Assembly: GCA_964516605.1 (NCBI GenBank)
Contig: CAZFAA010000045.1
Coordinates: forward strand, 1-14,870
Source of the DNA: GCA-2732805 sp964516605
Lineage (GTDB): Bacteria > Pseudomonadota > Gammaproteobacteria > Coxiellales > Coxiellaceae
Direction: 5' to 3'
DNA length: 14,870 bases
Shown here: positions 1-6,821 of the stretch, piece after piece
How positions within the stretch are numbered: position 1 is the first letter of the stretch
Layout: each line of letters begins with the position of its first letter
Program-made: the position numbers and the translations under genes
The notes under the pieces: generated by a model
The model's input: only the letters and a program-made list of their open reading frames with translations
Databases searched by the model: none
What the model was told of the DNA's origin: nothing

Positions 1-138
1 ACAACTATACAGAAAGGCTCCTGAGAGAAGGATAGGCGCATATAGAAAATGTGAGATCATATTTGTCAGATTTGGAAGGTATTAATTTTTTAAATGCAGG
101 CAAAAAATGATGGATAATGAGTACGATGAACTGCCGAC

Positions 139-957
139 TCAACTTTGACAAACAGAACAATAAAACGTACTGCGTTGCCCTTGGGTCATTTTCTTGATGT
201 GTCCGTCATGGCATTTAAAGCAGTGCTGCTGTTCGCGGCCATACACGAATAATTCTTGTTGAAAGTAACCTGGTTTGCCATCGGCGGATGAGAAATCTTT
301 GAGTGTTGTGCCGCCGGCAATGATTGCTTTATGCAACACATTTTTAATTTCATCGACCAGTACCTGGCAATGCGATTTAGAAAGAGTATACGCGGCTTTT
401 TGTGGTGCAATAGCTGCTTGAAAGAGTGATTCGCTCGCATAGATATTACCAACACCCACTACGACTTTACTGTCCATAATAAATTGTTTCACTGGCACTT
501 TACGTTTTTGGGCTTGGGCGAACAGGTAATCCGCGTTAAAGTCATCGGTTAACGGTTCAGGCCCTAACTGCACCAGTAGGGGGTGTTGTGTTGGGTGGTC
601 CTGTGTCCACAGAATCATACCGAAGCGTCGTGGATCGTGATAGCGCAAACAGATGCCGTTTTCAAACAAGATATCCACGTGATCATGTTTGGTGGGTGGT
701 GTTGCCTCTTTCAGTGCATGCAGACGCCCAGACATGCCAAGATGAATAATCAACGACCCAAGTTCTGTTTCCAAGAGTAAATATTTGCTGCGGCGCGTGA
801 TGTTACAGACGTGTAAGCCGGGGAGTGTTGTGTTGAGGTGGCTGGGTATCGGATAACGCAGTTTTGGTTGGCGTATGGTAATCGATTGGATACGTTGATG
901 GAGTACGACGGGGGTAATGCCACGTCGTACGGTTTCGACTTCCGGCAGCTCTGGCAT
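139..957 (-). CDS. mutM: Formamidopyrimidine-DNA glycosylase (Fpg/MutM)
   Basis: Bifunctional DNA glycosylase/AP lyase that removes 8-oxoguanine and ring-opened purines in base excision repair. The 272-residue protein has the usual family length. Its N-terminus is MPELPEVETVRRG: Pro2 becomes the catalytic amine after Met removal and Glu3 follows. Lys58 sits in the conserved SKYLLLE segment. The GVGNIYASESLF stretch is the helix-two-turn-helix DNA-binding region. A C-terminal zinc finger has Cys246, Cys249, Cys267 and Cys270, with the lesion-binding QRSTFYC loop inside. The ATG lies 20 bases after the rpmG stop and has a GGGAG ribosome site close upstream, so it is probably the last gene of an rpmB-rpmG-mutM transcript. 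All catalytic residues are present. Identity is secure. Confidence 0.97.
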   Translation of the reverse strand: MPELPEVETVRRGITPVVLHQRIQSITIRQPKLRYPIPSHLNTTLPGLHVCNITRRSKYLLLETELGSLIIHLGMSGRLHALKEATPPTKHDHVDILFENGICLRYHDPRRFGMILWTQDHPTQHPLLVQLGPEPLTDDFNADYLFAQAQKRKVPVKQFIMDSKVVVGVGNIYASESLFQAAIAPQKAAYTLSKSHCQVLVDEIKNVLHKAIIAGGTTLKDFSSADGKPGYFQQELFVYGREQQHCFKCHDGHIKKMTQGQRSTFYCSVCQS

Positions 958-977
958 AGACTCCCGGCTCCGAATTC

Positions 978-1193
978 TTACTTAGGAATCTTTTTCTGTT
1001 TGAACAGTACTTTCATGCCAGGACGTCCAATTGCAGGATTGTAGGCACGTGGATCAAACTTCATACGTTCTAATTTCTCAGTCGTATTGCGTGGGTTCAG
1101 ATAGGTTGTATAGAAATAACCTGTATCATGACCTTTTTTATTTTTACCTGTAGACAGTAGCATGATTTTGATACGAGGGCTTTTGCCTGCCAT
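978..1193 (-). CDS. rpmG: 50S ribosomal protein L33 (extended form)
   Basis: Small protein of the large ribosomal subunit, near the E site. The core matches L33: a KIMLLST strand, GYFYTT, then TTEKLERMKFDP, ending in a basic tail. It lacks the CxxC pairs of zinc-binding L33, so it is the cysteine-free type. At 71 residues it is longer than the usual 50-55. The extra residues fall in two places: a lysine-rich GKNKKGHD loop before GYFYTT, and a segment around AYNPAIGRPG before the final strand. A GAGGA ribosome site lies about 8 bases before the ATG. It lies between rpmB and mutM on the same strand, the expected partner for rpmB. Identity is confident; the insertions are the odd feature. Confidence 0.93.
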   Translation of the reverse strand: MAGKSPRIKIMLLSTGKNKKGHDTGYFYTTYLNPRNTTEKLERMKFDPRAYNPAIGRPGMKVLFKQKKIPK

Positions 1194-1256
1194 GTTTTTT
1201 TCCTCAAATTTTGTTTCTATTCAGCTTATTTCGTTCGATGAACGACAGGGCTGATG

Positions 1257-1505
1257 TTAATCTTTGTGAACACCGTCCACTGCTTCTTTCTTCATTTTTT
1301 CCAGTACCGCTTCGATACCAAGTTTATCAATAAGACGTAACCCTTGAGTCGAGACTCGAAGAGTGATGTAGCGATTTTCGCTCGGTATATAAATACGGCG
1401 CTTATGTAAATTTGGTAAAAAGCGACGACGCGTCTTATTTTTAGCGTGAGAGACGTTGTTTCCAGTAGTCGGGCGCTTGCCGGTTACTTGGCATACCTTA
1501 GTCAT
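1257..1505 (-). CDS. rpmB: 50S ribosomal protein L28
   Basis: Large-subunit ribosomal protein. The 82 residues begin MTKVCQVTGKRPTTGNNVSH, the typical L28 start, followed by the basic NKTRRRFLPNLHKRRI segment and the RYITLRVSTQGLRLIDKLG C-terminal half. The length is a few residues over the usual 78, owing to a short C-terminal tail. TGGAGA lies about 9 bases before the ATG. The gene is first in the minus-strand rpmB-rpmG-mutM cluster and has a clear promoter just upstream. Together with rpmG it forms the standard gammaproteobacterial rpmBG pair. Confidence 0.97.
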   Translation of the reverse strand: MTKVCQVTGKRPTTGNNVSHAKNKTRRRFLPNLHKRRIYIPSENRYITLRVSTQGLRLIDKLGIEAVLEKMKKEAVDGVHKD

Positions 1506-1540
1506 CGTCAGTTCTCCAGATTGATTCGTTAAGGGCAGAA

Positions 1541-1569
1541 TTTATACCAGAAAGAATAGGTTGGCGCAA
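1541..1569 (-). promoter_or_regulatory. Sigma70-type promoter for rpmB-rpmG-mutM
   Basis: On the minus strand, TTGCGC (1569-1564) and TATAAA (1546-1541) are separated by exactly 17 bases. Predicted transcription start is near 1534, giving a leader of about 29 bases before the rpmB ATG. This is inferred from consensus match and position only. Confidence 0.6.
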
Positions 1570-1610
1570 GCGCTCTTCTCATCAAAATCAATTTTCCTAT
1601 TCTTCGATTG

Positions 1611-1635
1611 TATAGTAACCTAGCACCCTTAGAAT
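1611..1635 (+). promoter_or_regulatory. Possible weak promoter for dut-algC
   Basis: TATAGT (1611-1616) and TAGAAT (1630-1635) are both reasonable -10 hexamers upstream of dut. TTGTAT (1608-1613) is a poor -35 placed 16 bases before TAGAAT. No combination is close to consensus. The divergent spacer must hold a plus-strand start because dut follows a minus-strand gene. Confidence 0.3.
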
Positions 1636-1657
1636 ACTGAGCTAAAGAGGCTACTAA

Positions 1658-2146
1658 ATGTACAAATCAATTCAATTAAAAATTTTAAATTCTGCAATTG
1701 GTGATTTTTTTCCGATGCCGCAATACGCGACGGACGGCTCAGCAGGGCTGGATCTGTGTGCCTGTATCAGCGGGCCGATGGTCATTAATCCGGGTGAAAC
1801 CCATCTGATTGATACCGGTATTGCTGTATACATAGAAGATCCAAGTTTGGCGGCGATGATTTTGCCACGTTCAGGTTTAGGCCATAAGCACGGTATTGTG
1901 CTCGGCAATTTAGTTGGTTTAATTGATTCGGATTATCAAGGTCCGCTCATGGTGTCGTGTTGGAATCGTGGCGAGAAAACCTACATGATTGAACCAGGTG
2001 AGCGTATTGCGCAATTGGTTATTGTGCCGATCGTGCAAGCACAGTTTGAAATTGTTAAAGAATTTGAGAAAACGGAGCGTGGTCATGGTGGATTTGGCAG
2101 CACAGGAAAACAAAAAATCGTACACACTCCCTCTGAAGTTGCCTGA
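1658..2146 (+). CDS. dut: Deoxyuridine 5'-triphosphate nucleotidohydrolase (dUTPase)
   Basis: Hydrolyses dUTP to dUMP and pyrophosphate, keeping uracil out of DNA and feeding dTMP synthesis. All five motifs of the trimeric dUTPase family occur in order in 162 residues: ATDGSAGLDL, PRSGLGHKHGI, the LIDSDYQGPL segment with the catalytic Asp, ERIAQLVIVP, and the C-terminal RGHGGFGSTG lid with its stacking Phe. The protein is about 10 residues longer than the E. coli enzyme because of a tail after motif 5. The ATG has AAAGAGG upstream. The end of dut overlaps the likely start of algC by about 62 bases in another frame, so the two are probably co-transcribed and translationally coupled. Confidence 0.97.
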   Translation: MYKSIQLKILNSAIGDFFPMPQYATDGSAGLDLCACISGPMVINPGETHLIDTGIAVYIEDPSLAAMILPRSGLGHKHGIVLGNLVGLIDSDYQGPLMVSCWNRGEKTYMIEPGERIAQLVIVPIVQAQFEIVKEFEKTERGHGGFGSTGKQKIVHTPSEVA

Positions 2147-3509
2147 AGGTTGTTTTCGCACCTATGACATTCGGGGTGAAGTGGGTGTTGATAGTATTAA
2201 TGAAGACGTTGCGTATGCCATTGGTTTGGCGGTTGGCACTATGGTACGTGCGCGTGATAGCAGTGATATTATTGTAGGACGTGATGGCCGGTTATCTGGG
2301 CCTGCATTAACCTTAGCGTTAATAGCAGGATTACGGCAAACGGGTTGTTGTGTAGTGGATATTGGTGTGGTGTCAACGCCGATGTTGTATTTTGCCACTA
2401 ATCGTTTGTCTACCAATAATGGTGTGATGGTCACAGCAAGTCACAATCCACGTGATGATAATGGTTTTAAAATTGTGTTAGATGGACAGACCTTATCAAC
2501 CCAAGGTGTGCAGGCAATTTTACACGGCATTAAAGAACAGCAATTCGCTAGCGGTCATGGCGGTTATGTGCAGGCTGAGATTGTTGAAGATTATATTCAG
2601 TATATCCTGCAATGTATTCATTTAGATCGTCCTTTAAAGGTTGTGGTTGATTGCGGTAATGGTGCAGCAGCTATTGCTGCTCCCACTCTATATCGCCAAA
2701 TGGGTTGTGATGTCATCGAATTGTTTTGTGAGTTGGATGGTCGTTTTCCAAATCATCATCCTGATCCCAGTGTCCCTGAAAATTTAACGGATCTGATTGC
2801 CAAGGTAACAGAAACTGGCGCTGATGTGGGTTTGGCATTTGATGGTGATGCCGATCGTATTGGTTTGGTGACCAATCAAGGTGAGGTCATTTGGCCGGAT
2901 CGTCAAACGATGTTATTTGCACGCGATGTATTAAAACGACATCCGGGGGCAAATATTGTGTTTGATGTCAAATGCTCGAGTCATTTGGCCACTGTTATTG
3001 AAGAGCATGGCGGACATCCTATTATGTATCGTACAGGGCATTCGTTACTGAAAGGTAAAATGCTTGAGGTTGGAGCCCCCTTGGCTGGCGAAATGAGTGG
3101 GCACATTTTTTTTAAAGACGACTGGTTTGGTTTTGATGATGGCGTGTATGTAGGCGCGCGGCTTTTAAAAGTGTTATCACAACAATCCAAATCCTTGAGT
3201 GATTTATTTAAAGAATTGCCAACCAGCGTGAATACATCCGAATTAAAATTGCCGATGCCCGAGTATAAAAAAGAAGCATTTATGGCGCGTCTTGCCGCAG
3301 AAGCCAATTTTGGCAAGGTCACTAAAATTACGATTGACGGCTTGCGAATTGATTTTGGGTTTGGTTGGGGGCTGGTCCGTCCTTCTAATACTTCAGCTTA
3401 TCTGATTTTACGTTTTGAAGCAGATACTCAAACCAATCTTGATTACATTATGCGAGTTTTTAAGCGTGAATTGCGAGCGCTGGATCCGCAGTTGTTATTG
3501 CCCTTTTGA
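2085..3509 (+). CDS. algC: Phosphomannomutase/phosphoglucomutase (AlgC family)
   Basis: Interconverts hexose 6- and 1-phosphates, supplying GDP-mannose, UDP-glucose and related precursors for surface polysaccharide. The 474 residues follow the alpha-D-phosphohexomutase plan: N-terminal CFRTYDIRGEVG, active-site phosphoserine Ser119 in TASHNP, metal-binding DGDADR at 253-258, sugar-binding GEMSGH at 335-340, and phosphate-binding RPSNTS at 432-437. Length fits P. aeruginosa AlgC (about 463). The frame is open from 1989, but the ATG at 2085 is chosen because GGAG lies 7 bases upstream and the N-terminus then resembles the family. That start is still inside dut. The dut-algC pairing is known from Pseudomonas; the AlgC name rests on that synteny and on motifs. 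Confidence 0.92.
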   Translation: MVDLAAQENKKSYTLPLKLPEGCFRTYDIRGEVGVDSINEDVAYAIGLAVGTMVRARDSSDIIVGRDGRLSGPALTLALIAGLRQTGCCVVDIGVVSTPMLYFATNRLSTNNGVMVTASHNPRDDNGFKIVLDGQTLSTQGVQAILHGIKEQQFASGHGGYVQAEIVEDYIQYILQCIHLDRPLKVVVDCGNGAAAIAAPTLYRQMGCDVIELFCELDGRFPNHHPDPSVPENLTDLIAKVTETGADVGLAFDGDADRIGLVTNQGEVIWPDRQTMLFARDVLKRHPGANIVFDVKCSSHLATVIEEHGGHPIMYRTGHSLLKGKMLEVGAPLAGEMSGHIFFKDDWFGFDDGVYVGARLLKVLSQQSKSLSDLFKELPTSVNTSELKLPMPEYKKEAFMARLAAEANFGKVTKITIDGLRIDFGFGWGLVRPSNTSAYLILRFEADTQTNLDYIMRVFKRELRALDPQLLLPF

Positions 3510-3632
3510 TGTGAATAGATTTCAGCTGTGCTTTTAATAATGGTTACTCGATTGAATATCGGTTTCCCCGTGAATTTATTTTTCAAGCGCTCTCGCATCG
3601 CCTAATAAAAGTGCAAACACAAAATGTATTGT

Positions 3633-3661
3633 TTGACTCAGTAAAAACACAAAGCTACTAT
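3633..3661 (+). promoter_or_regulatory. Sigma70-type promoter for the GT9 gene
   Basis: TTGACT (3633-3638) and TACTAT (3656-3661) are separated by exactly 17 bases, 32 bases before the glycosyltransferase ATG. It is one of the best promoter matches in the window. It implies that this gene is transcribed separately from dut-algC despite facing the same way. Confidence 0.6.
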
Positions 3662-3693
3662 TTCCAATTATTTTTTTAGGATTTCAAACGACC

Positions 3694-4746
3694 ATGACTG
3701 GTAAAACGATTCTTGTTTATGTGGGCGCAGACTGCTTAGGCGATGCGATTCAAAAGATTCCGTATATCAATGCTATACGTCAAGGTTTTCCCCATCATAG
3801 AATTGTGTGGTTTGCCAATGGCAGCAGTGTCTTTGCAGGGTTGCTCAAAGAAATCAGTGCAGTACTTTTGGATGAAGTGGTTTGTAATGTTAATTTTTCC
3901 GCGACATTAACTGATCTGTATAAAAATCCTTTTGTGGGTATGTCGTTGGCAGGGCGTGAGTTTGATTATATTTTTGATACACAAAAACGTTGGAAGCAAA
4001 CACTAATTATTAAAAAAATTAAGCATCAACATTTTGTATCCGGTTGTGCTGATTTTTTATTTTCAGATATTAAGCCCAAACGTGGTTATCAACCAGCGCG
4101 TAATGTTACCAAGCGTTTAATTGAAATGGTGAGTATGATTACGGGTCATGCCTATGATATGGATTACGGTGTGTCGATACCACAACGTTTTCTTGATGAA
4201 GCTTACAAATTGTTACCACCTGGGCAAGACTATATAGGTTTTGTCCCGTGTGGTTCAGTGGATCAAAAAAAATGGCCACTCAAACAGTATATTCAATTAG
4301 CGCAATATTATCGTACAGGCGGTTATATTCCGGTATTTATCTTAGGTCCTGAAGAACGTTGTTATGAAGAGCAGATTTTAGAGGCGCTGCCAGATGCGAT
4401 TATTCCCGGTATGATGGTGGTCAATACAGACAACACGATTCACGGTCCTTTGTATTACATGGCACTGGGCAAACAGTTAACGGCTATCGTTAGTAATGAT
4501 TGCGGTCCTGGTCATTTGCTCAATTGCGCTAATCGACCAATGATTTTTTTATTTGGACCGACCGATGCGGAAAAATTTGCGCCAGAGCGTGATGGGGTTA
4601 TCGTTTTAAAAGCATCTGATTTTGGCAGTAATGTATTAAGTGATATTCCACTTGATGTCGTCAAACGTGTTTTGAATGAACTGTTATGCAATATTGTTGA
4701 GTTAGTGACAGTGGCAAAAGAGAGTCGGGATTGTGTTGCCGCGTGA
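3694..4746 (+). CDS. Glycosyltransferase family 9 (heptosyltransferase-like) protein
   Basis: Probable cytoplasmic sugar transferase of the ADP-heptose:LPS heptosyltransferase superfamily (GT9, GT-B fold). Of 350 residues, the N-terminal half begins KTILVYVGADCLGDAIQKIP, containing the conserved GD at 16-17 of the acceptor domain. The C-terminal half has KKWPLKQYIQLAQYY at about 192-206, then VSNDCGPGHLL (266-276) and IFLFGPTD (284-291), the family's nucleotide-sugar signature. The usual SNDSGP is SNDCGP here. Substrate cannot be told from sequence; a role in LPS core or another surface glycan is inferred. An AGGA about 12 bases before the ATG is a slightly distant ribosome site. It stands between algC and pyrE, where Pseudomonas has argB. 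It converges with pyrE with only 8 bases between stop codons. Confidence 0.85.
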   Translation: MTGKTILVYVGADCLGDAIQKIPYINAIRQGFPHHRIVWFANGSSVFAGLLKEISAVLLDEVVCNVNFSATLTDLYKNPFVGMSLAGREFDYIFDTQKRWKQTLIIKKIKHQHFVSGCADFLFSDIKPKRGYQPARNVTKRLIEMVSMITGHAYDMDYGVSIPQRFLDEAYKLLPPGQDYIGFVPCGSVDQKKWPLKQYIQLAQYYRTGGYIPVFILGPEERCYEEQILEALPDAIIPGMMVVNTDNTIHGPLYYMALGKQLTAIVSNDCGPGHLLNCANRPMIFLFGPTDAEKFAPERDGVIVLKASDFGSNVLSDIPLDVVKRVLNELLCNIVELVTVAKESRDCVAA

Positions 4747-4754
4747 CATATCGT

Positions 4755-5396
4755 TTACCGCTTACCGAATTTTTGCCGGTAAGCCAGTATATTATCTTTC
4801 TCGTTGGTAAATTCACGTTTGTCACCAAGATACGTTAAAACATCATCCAAACACACAATACTTTTGACGGGAATGTGGTAGCGTTGCTCGACTTCTTGTA
4901 CGGCTGAGATATCCGCTTCGCCACGTTCTTGGCGATCAAATGCAATCACAATACCACTGAATGTTGCTTGATGTTGTTGCATTAATTGGATGGTATCGCG
5001 TACTGTGGTGCCAGCAGTAATGACATCATCAAACATCACGCTATTGCCTGTAAGTGGCGCGCCGACTAAATCGCCACCGTCGCCATAATCCTTTTTAACT
5101 TTGCGGTTAAAACAGTAGGGTACGGTTAATTGGTAATCGGTATACAGCGCCATCGCAGTGCTGCATACCAGGGGAATCCCTTTATAAGCTGGGCCAAATA
5201 GGACATCATAAGCAAAACCGGCATCACACAATGCCTTTGCAAAGTAGCGCCCCAGCGTTTGCAGGCTTTTTCCGCTATTAAAAACGCCTAAATTGAAAAA
5301 ATAAGGACTGATGCGCCCCGATTTGAGTTTAAATTCGCCAAATTTCAGTGCATGATGCTCGAGCAAGAATTCAATAAAGCTTTGCGTTGTTAACAC
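4755..5396 (-). CDS. pyrE: Orotate phosphoribosyltransferase
   Basis: Makes orotidine 5'-phosphate from orotate and PRPP, the fifth step of de novo UMP synthesis. The 213-residue length is normal. FKLKSGRISPYFFN lies at about 22-35, LFGPAYKGIPL at 66-76, the flexible catalytic loop NRKVKKDYGDGG at 97-108, and the PRPP-binding MFDDVITAGTT at 121-131 with Asp123 and Asp124. The start is GTG, not ATG; TAGGA about 7 bases upstream supports it and the N-terminus aligns with the E. coli protein. It faces away from xth and converges with the GT9 gene. No obvious pyrimidine-responsive attenuator was seen in the roughly 25-base leader predicted from the promoter. Confidence 0.97.
   Translation of the reverse strand: MLTTQSFIEFLLEHHALKFGEFKLKSGRISPYFFNLGVFNSGKSLQTLGRYFAKALCDAGFAYDVLFGPAYKGIPLVCSTAMALYTDYQLTVPYCFNRKVKKDYGDGGDLVGAPLTGNSVMFDDVITAGTTVRDTIQLMQQHQATFSGIVIAFDRQERGEADISAVQEVEQRYHIPVKSIVCLDDVLTYLGDKREFTNEKDNILAYRQKFGKR
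4760..4784. terminator. Stem-loop at the pyrE 3' end between convergent genes
   Basis: GCTTACCG (4760-4767) pairs perfectly with CGGTAAGC (4777-4784) around a 9-base loop. It lies inside the last codons of pyrE and just past the GT9 stop. No run of U follows on either strand, so it is not a canonical intrinsic terminator. It may slow or end transcription, or protect 3' ends, in both directions. Confidence 0.35.
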
Positions 5397-5414
5397 GTGT
5401 TTTCCTAAATTATT

Positions 5415-5456
5415 TTGACTGCAGGCGATTATACGGTTAACTTAGCTATAAATAAA
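5415..5456. promoter_or_regulatory. Overlapping divergent promoters of pyrE and xth
   Basis: On the minus strand a perfect TATAAT (5433-5428) has a weak TTTATT (5456-5451) 17 bases upstream, placing the pyrE start near 5421. On the plus strand TTGACT (5415-5420) is followed after 17 bases by TAACTT (5438-5443), a modest promoter for xth. The pyrE -10 box lies inside the xth spacer, so the two polymerases would compete. The pyrE half is the stronger call. Confidence 0.5.
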
Positions 5457-5472
5457 TAAGGTTAAGGAAAAA

Positions 5473-5496
5473 GCAGGAATTCCCTTCAGGAACTGC
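5473..5496 (+). other. Small leader hairpin before xth
   Basis: GCAG (5473-5476) pairs with CTGC (5493-5496), and inside them TTCC (5480-5483) pairs with GGAA (5489-5492), leaving a three-base bulge. It ends three bases before the AGGAGA ribosome site (5499-5504). The structure is too small to name as a regulatory element. Confidence 0.25.
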
Positions 5497-5511
5497 TCAG
5501 GAGAAACTCTC

Positions 5512-6294
5512 ATGCGTGTCATTTCGTATAATGTGAATGGTATTCGCGCTGCTGTGCGCAAAGGTCTATTTAATTGGCTCGAACCACTTGCACCTGATGT
5601 GCTGTGTGTACAAGAGACCAAAGCGCAGATGGAGCATCTGCACGATGAGTCATTACGTCCAGCTGGATATCATTGCTATTTTGCTGATGCGAAGAAAAAA
5701 GGCTACAGTGGTGTTGGTATTTATTGCAAGAAAAAACCCGATAATATTATTACGCAGCTCGACTGGTCGTGTTGTGATGAAGAAGGGCGTTATATTCAAG
5801 TCGATTTTGGCCGACTCAGTATTGTTTCATTATATTTGCCTTCGGGTAGCAGTGGCCAGATACGCCAATCAGTTAAATTTGATTTTATGCGTCATTATGA
5901 AACTATTCTTAAAAAACAAATACGTGATGGCCGCAGTTACATTATTTGCGGCGATTGGAATATCGTCCACAAAGAAATTGATATTAGGAATTTCAAAAGC
6001 AATCAAAAAAACTCGGGTTGTTTGCCAGAGGAGCGTGCGTGGATGAATCAGTTGTTGACGGAAGTTGGTTTTGTCGATGCTTTTCGTGTTCTCAATCATG
6101 AAGCAGAGCAATACACGTGGTGGTCAAGTCGTGGTCGTGCGCGTGAAAAAAATGTTGGATGGCGGATTGATTATCAGATTATTAGTCCAGATCTCAAAAA
6201 GTGTATTCAAAAAGTTGCTATCTATAAGGAGCAATGGTTTTCGGATCATGCACCTGTGATTATTGATTACGATATGCGTTCTGTCATCGCCTAA
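5512..6294 (+). CDS. xth: Exonuclease III-family AP endonuclease
   Basis: Probable apurinic/apyrimidinic endonuclease with 3'-5' exonuclease activity, acting in base excision repair after glycosylases such as MutM. The 260 residues show the endonuclease/exonuclease/phosphatase fold: NVNGI at 7-11, Glu35 in VCVQETK (metal ligand), SLYLPSG at 106-112, Asp148 and Asn150 in CGDWNIVH, and Asp245-His246 in SDHAP. By position (after pyrE, before rph) it is the counterpart of Pseudomonas Crc, which by recollection has lost several of these residues. Here they are kept, so nuclease activity is expected rather than Crc-type translational repression. AGGAGA lies 7 bases before the ATG. The symbol refers to the family; xthA or exoA could also be used. 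Confidence 0.9.
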   Translation: MRVISYNVNGIRAAVRKGLFNWLEPLAPDVLCVQETKAQMEHLHDESLRPAGYHCYFADAKKKGYSGVGIYCKKKPDNIITQLDWSCCDEEGRYIQVDFGRLSIVSLYLPSGSSGQIRQSVKFDFMRHYETILKKQIRDGRSYIICGDWNIVHKEIDIRNFKSNQKNSGCLPEERAWMNQLLTEVGFVDAFRVLNHEAEQYTWWSSRGRAREKNVGWRIDYQIISPDLKKCIQKVAIYKEQWFSDHAPVIIDYDMRSVIA

Positions 6295-6308
6295 TATATG
6301 TAAAGGCT

Positions 6309-6332
6309 AGGAATTTTCGCGCGGGAGTTCCT
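6309..6332 (+). terminator. Possible terminator after xth
   Basis: AGGAATT (6309-6315) can pair with AGTTCCT (6326-6332), with one G-U pair, around a GC-rich loop. A T-rich stretch follows only after about ten bases (6344-6358). It lies 15 bases past the xth stop. The distance to the T-rich tract makes it a weak call. Confidence 0.35.
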
Positions 6333-6346
6333 GACGAAAAATCATT

Positions 6347-6374
6347 TTGTTTTATTTTAAAAATTTGATAGGAT
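6347..6374 (+). promoter_or_regulatory. Possible promoter of the first small membrane-protein gene
   Basis: TTGTTT (6347-6352) and TAGGAT (6369-6374) are 16 bases apart, and the -10 box ends 30 bases before the ATG at 6405. Both boxes are imperfect and the area is AT-rich, so chance matches are likely. Confidence 0.35.
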
Positions 6375-6404
6375 GTACACAATTTTTTTGTTGGAGGTTT
6401 GGTA

Positions 6405-6722
6405 ATGAGAAAGTGTGTGCGCGTTGTATCAGAGGGATTTCGTGGTTTTGAAATGGGGATGATAGCTCATCTTTTGGCGCATACTTTGCGTAGAGTAGTT
6501 ACTGGTCAGATTGGTGATGCATCGCAAATTACAGCTGCTTTTGTGTTGATCTCTTTAGGCACGAACTTGTTTTATGAGCGACGAAGCGTTCCCATGGTGT
6601 TGGGCTGCATTCTAGGTGCTGCTAGTACAGTCATGTTCGACTTGGCGCTACAGAAACTCGCAGCTGAAGTCGCAGAAGGGCGTCTTCAGCCTCCATTTGT
6701 ACCGTCAAGACCGAGGTTTTGA
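6405..6722 (+). CDS. Small predicted membrane protein, unknown function (first of three)
   Basis: Not recognised. The ATG at 6405 is preferred over an in-frame TTG at 6399 because GGAGG lies 7 bases before the ATG. The product is 105 residues. It has an N-terminal segment rich in small and hydrophobic residues with His and Arg (about 11-30), two likely membrane helices (about 40-57 and 62-84), then a tail with charged residues and prolines ending PPFVPSRPRF. Helix two contains AAFxLxxxG (44-52), which recurs in the third gene of this group (38-46). It stands where Pseudomonas has PA5333, a conserved hypothetical gene, but no similarity to it is claimed. Good ribosome site, normal codons and hydrophobic pattern support a real gene. 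Confidence 0.65.
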   Translation: MRKCVRVVSEGFRGFEMGMIAHLLAHTLRRVVTGQIGDASQITAAFVLISLGTNLFYERRSVPMVLGCILGAASTVMFDLALQKLAAEVAEGRLQPPFVPSRPRF

Positions 6723-6761
6723 AAATGATGAATTTTATGAATGCTTTTTTTGGTCTAAATC

Positions 6762-6790
6762 TTAAAAATTATTTTTAAAAAGCTTATAAA
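6762..6790 (+). promoter_or_regulatory. Possible promoter of the second small membrane-protein gene
   Basis: TTAAAA (6762-6767) and TATAAA (6785-6790) are 17 bases apart, 32 bases before the GTG at 6822. The segment is almost pure A/T, so such matches come easily. Confidence 0.3.
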
Positions 6791-6821
6791 AATGGTTTTC
6801 AGATTGCACACTTGGTAATAC

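Noticed and set aside
1..138. Left edge: a minus-strand frame from ATG at 60 is open to the window border and reads as a hydrophobic start; a plus-strand frame is open from 2 to about 82.
   Set aside because: Only about 20-27 codons each, no ribosome site for the minus frame and no recognisable residues. Either could be the edge of a gene, but nothing supports it.
1567..3593. CAAGCGCTCT shared between the rpmB-dut spacer (1567) and the algC-GT9 spacer (3584).
   Set aside because: A single 10-base match is expected many times by chance in a window of this size, and the flanks do not extend it.
3510..3632. Search for a terminator after algC.
   Set aside because: Only a tiny AGC/GCT stem before a short T run was seen, too weak to call.
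5537..6046. Long plus-strand frame inside xth.
   Set aside because: It overlaps a complete, motif-bearing exonuclease III gene in another frame and its product has no family features.
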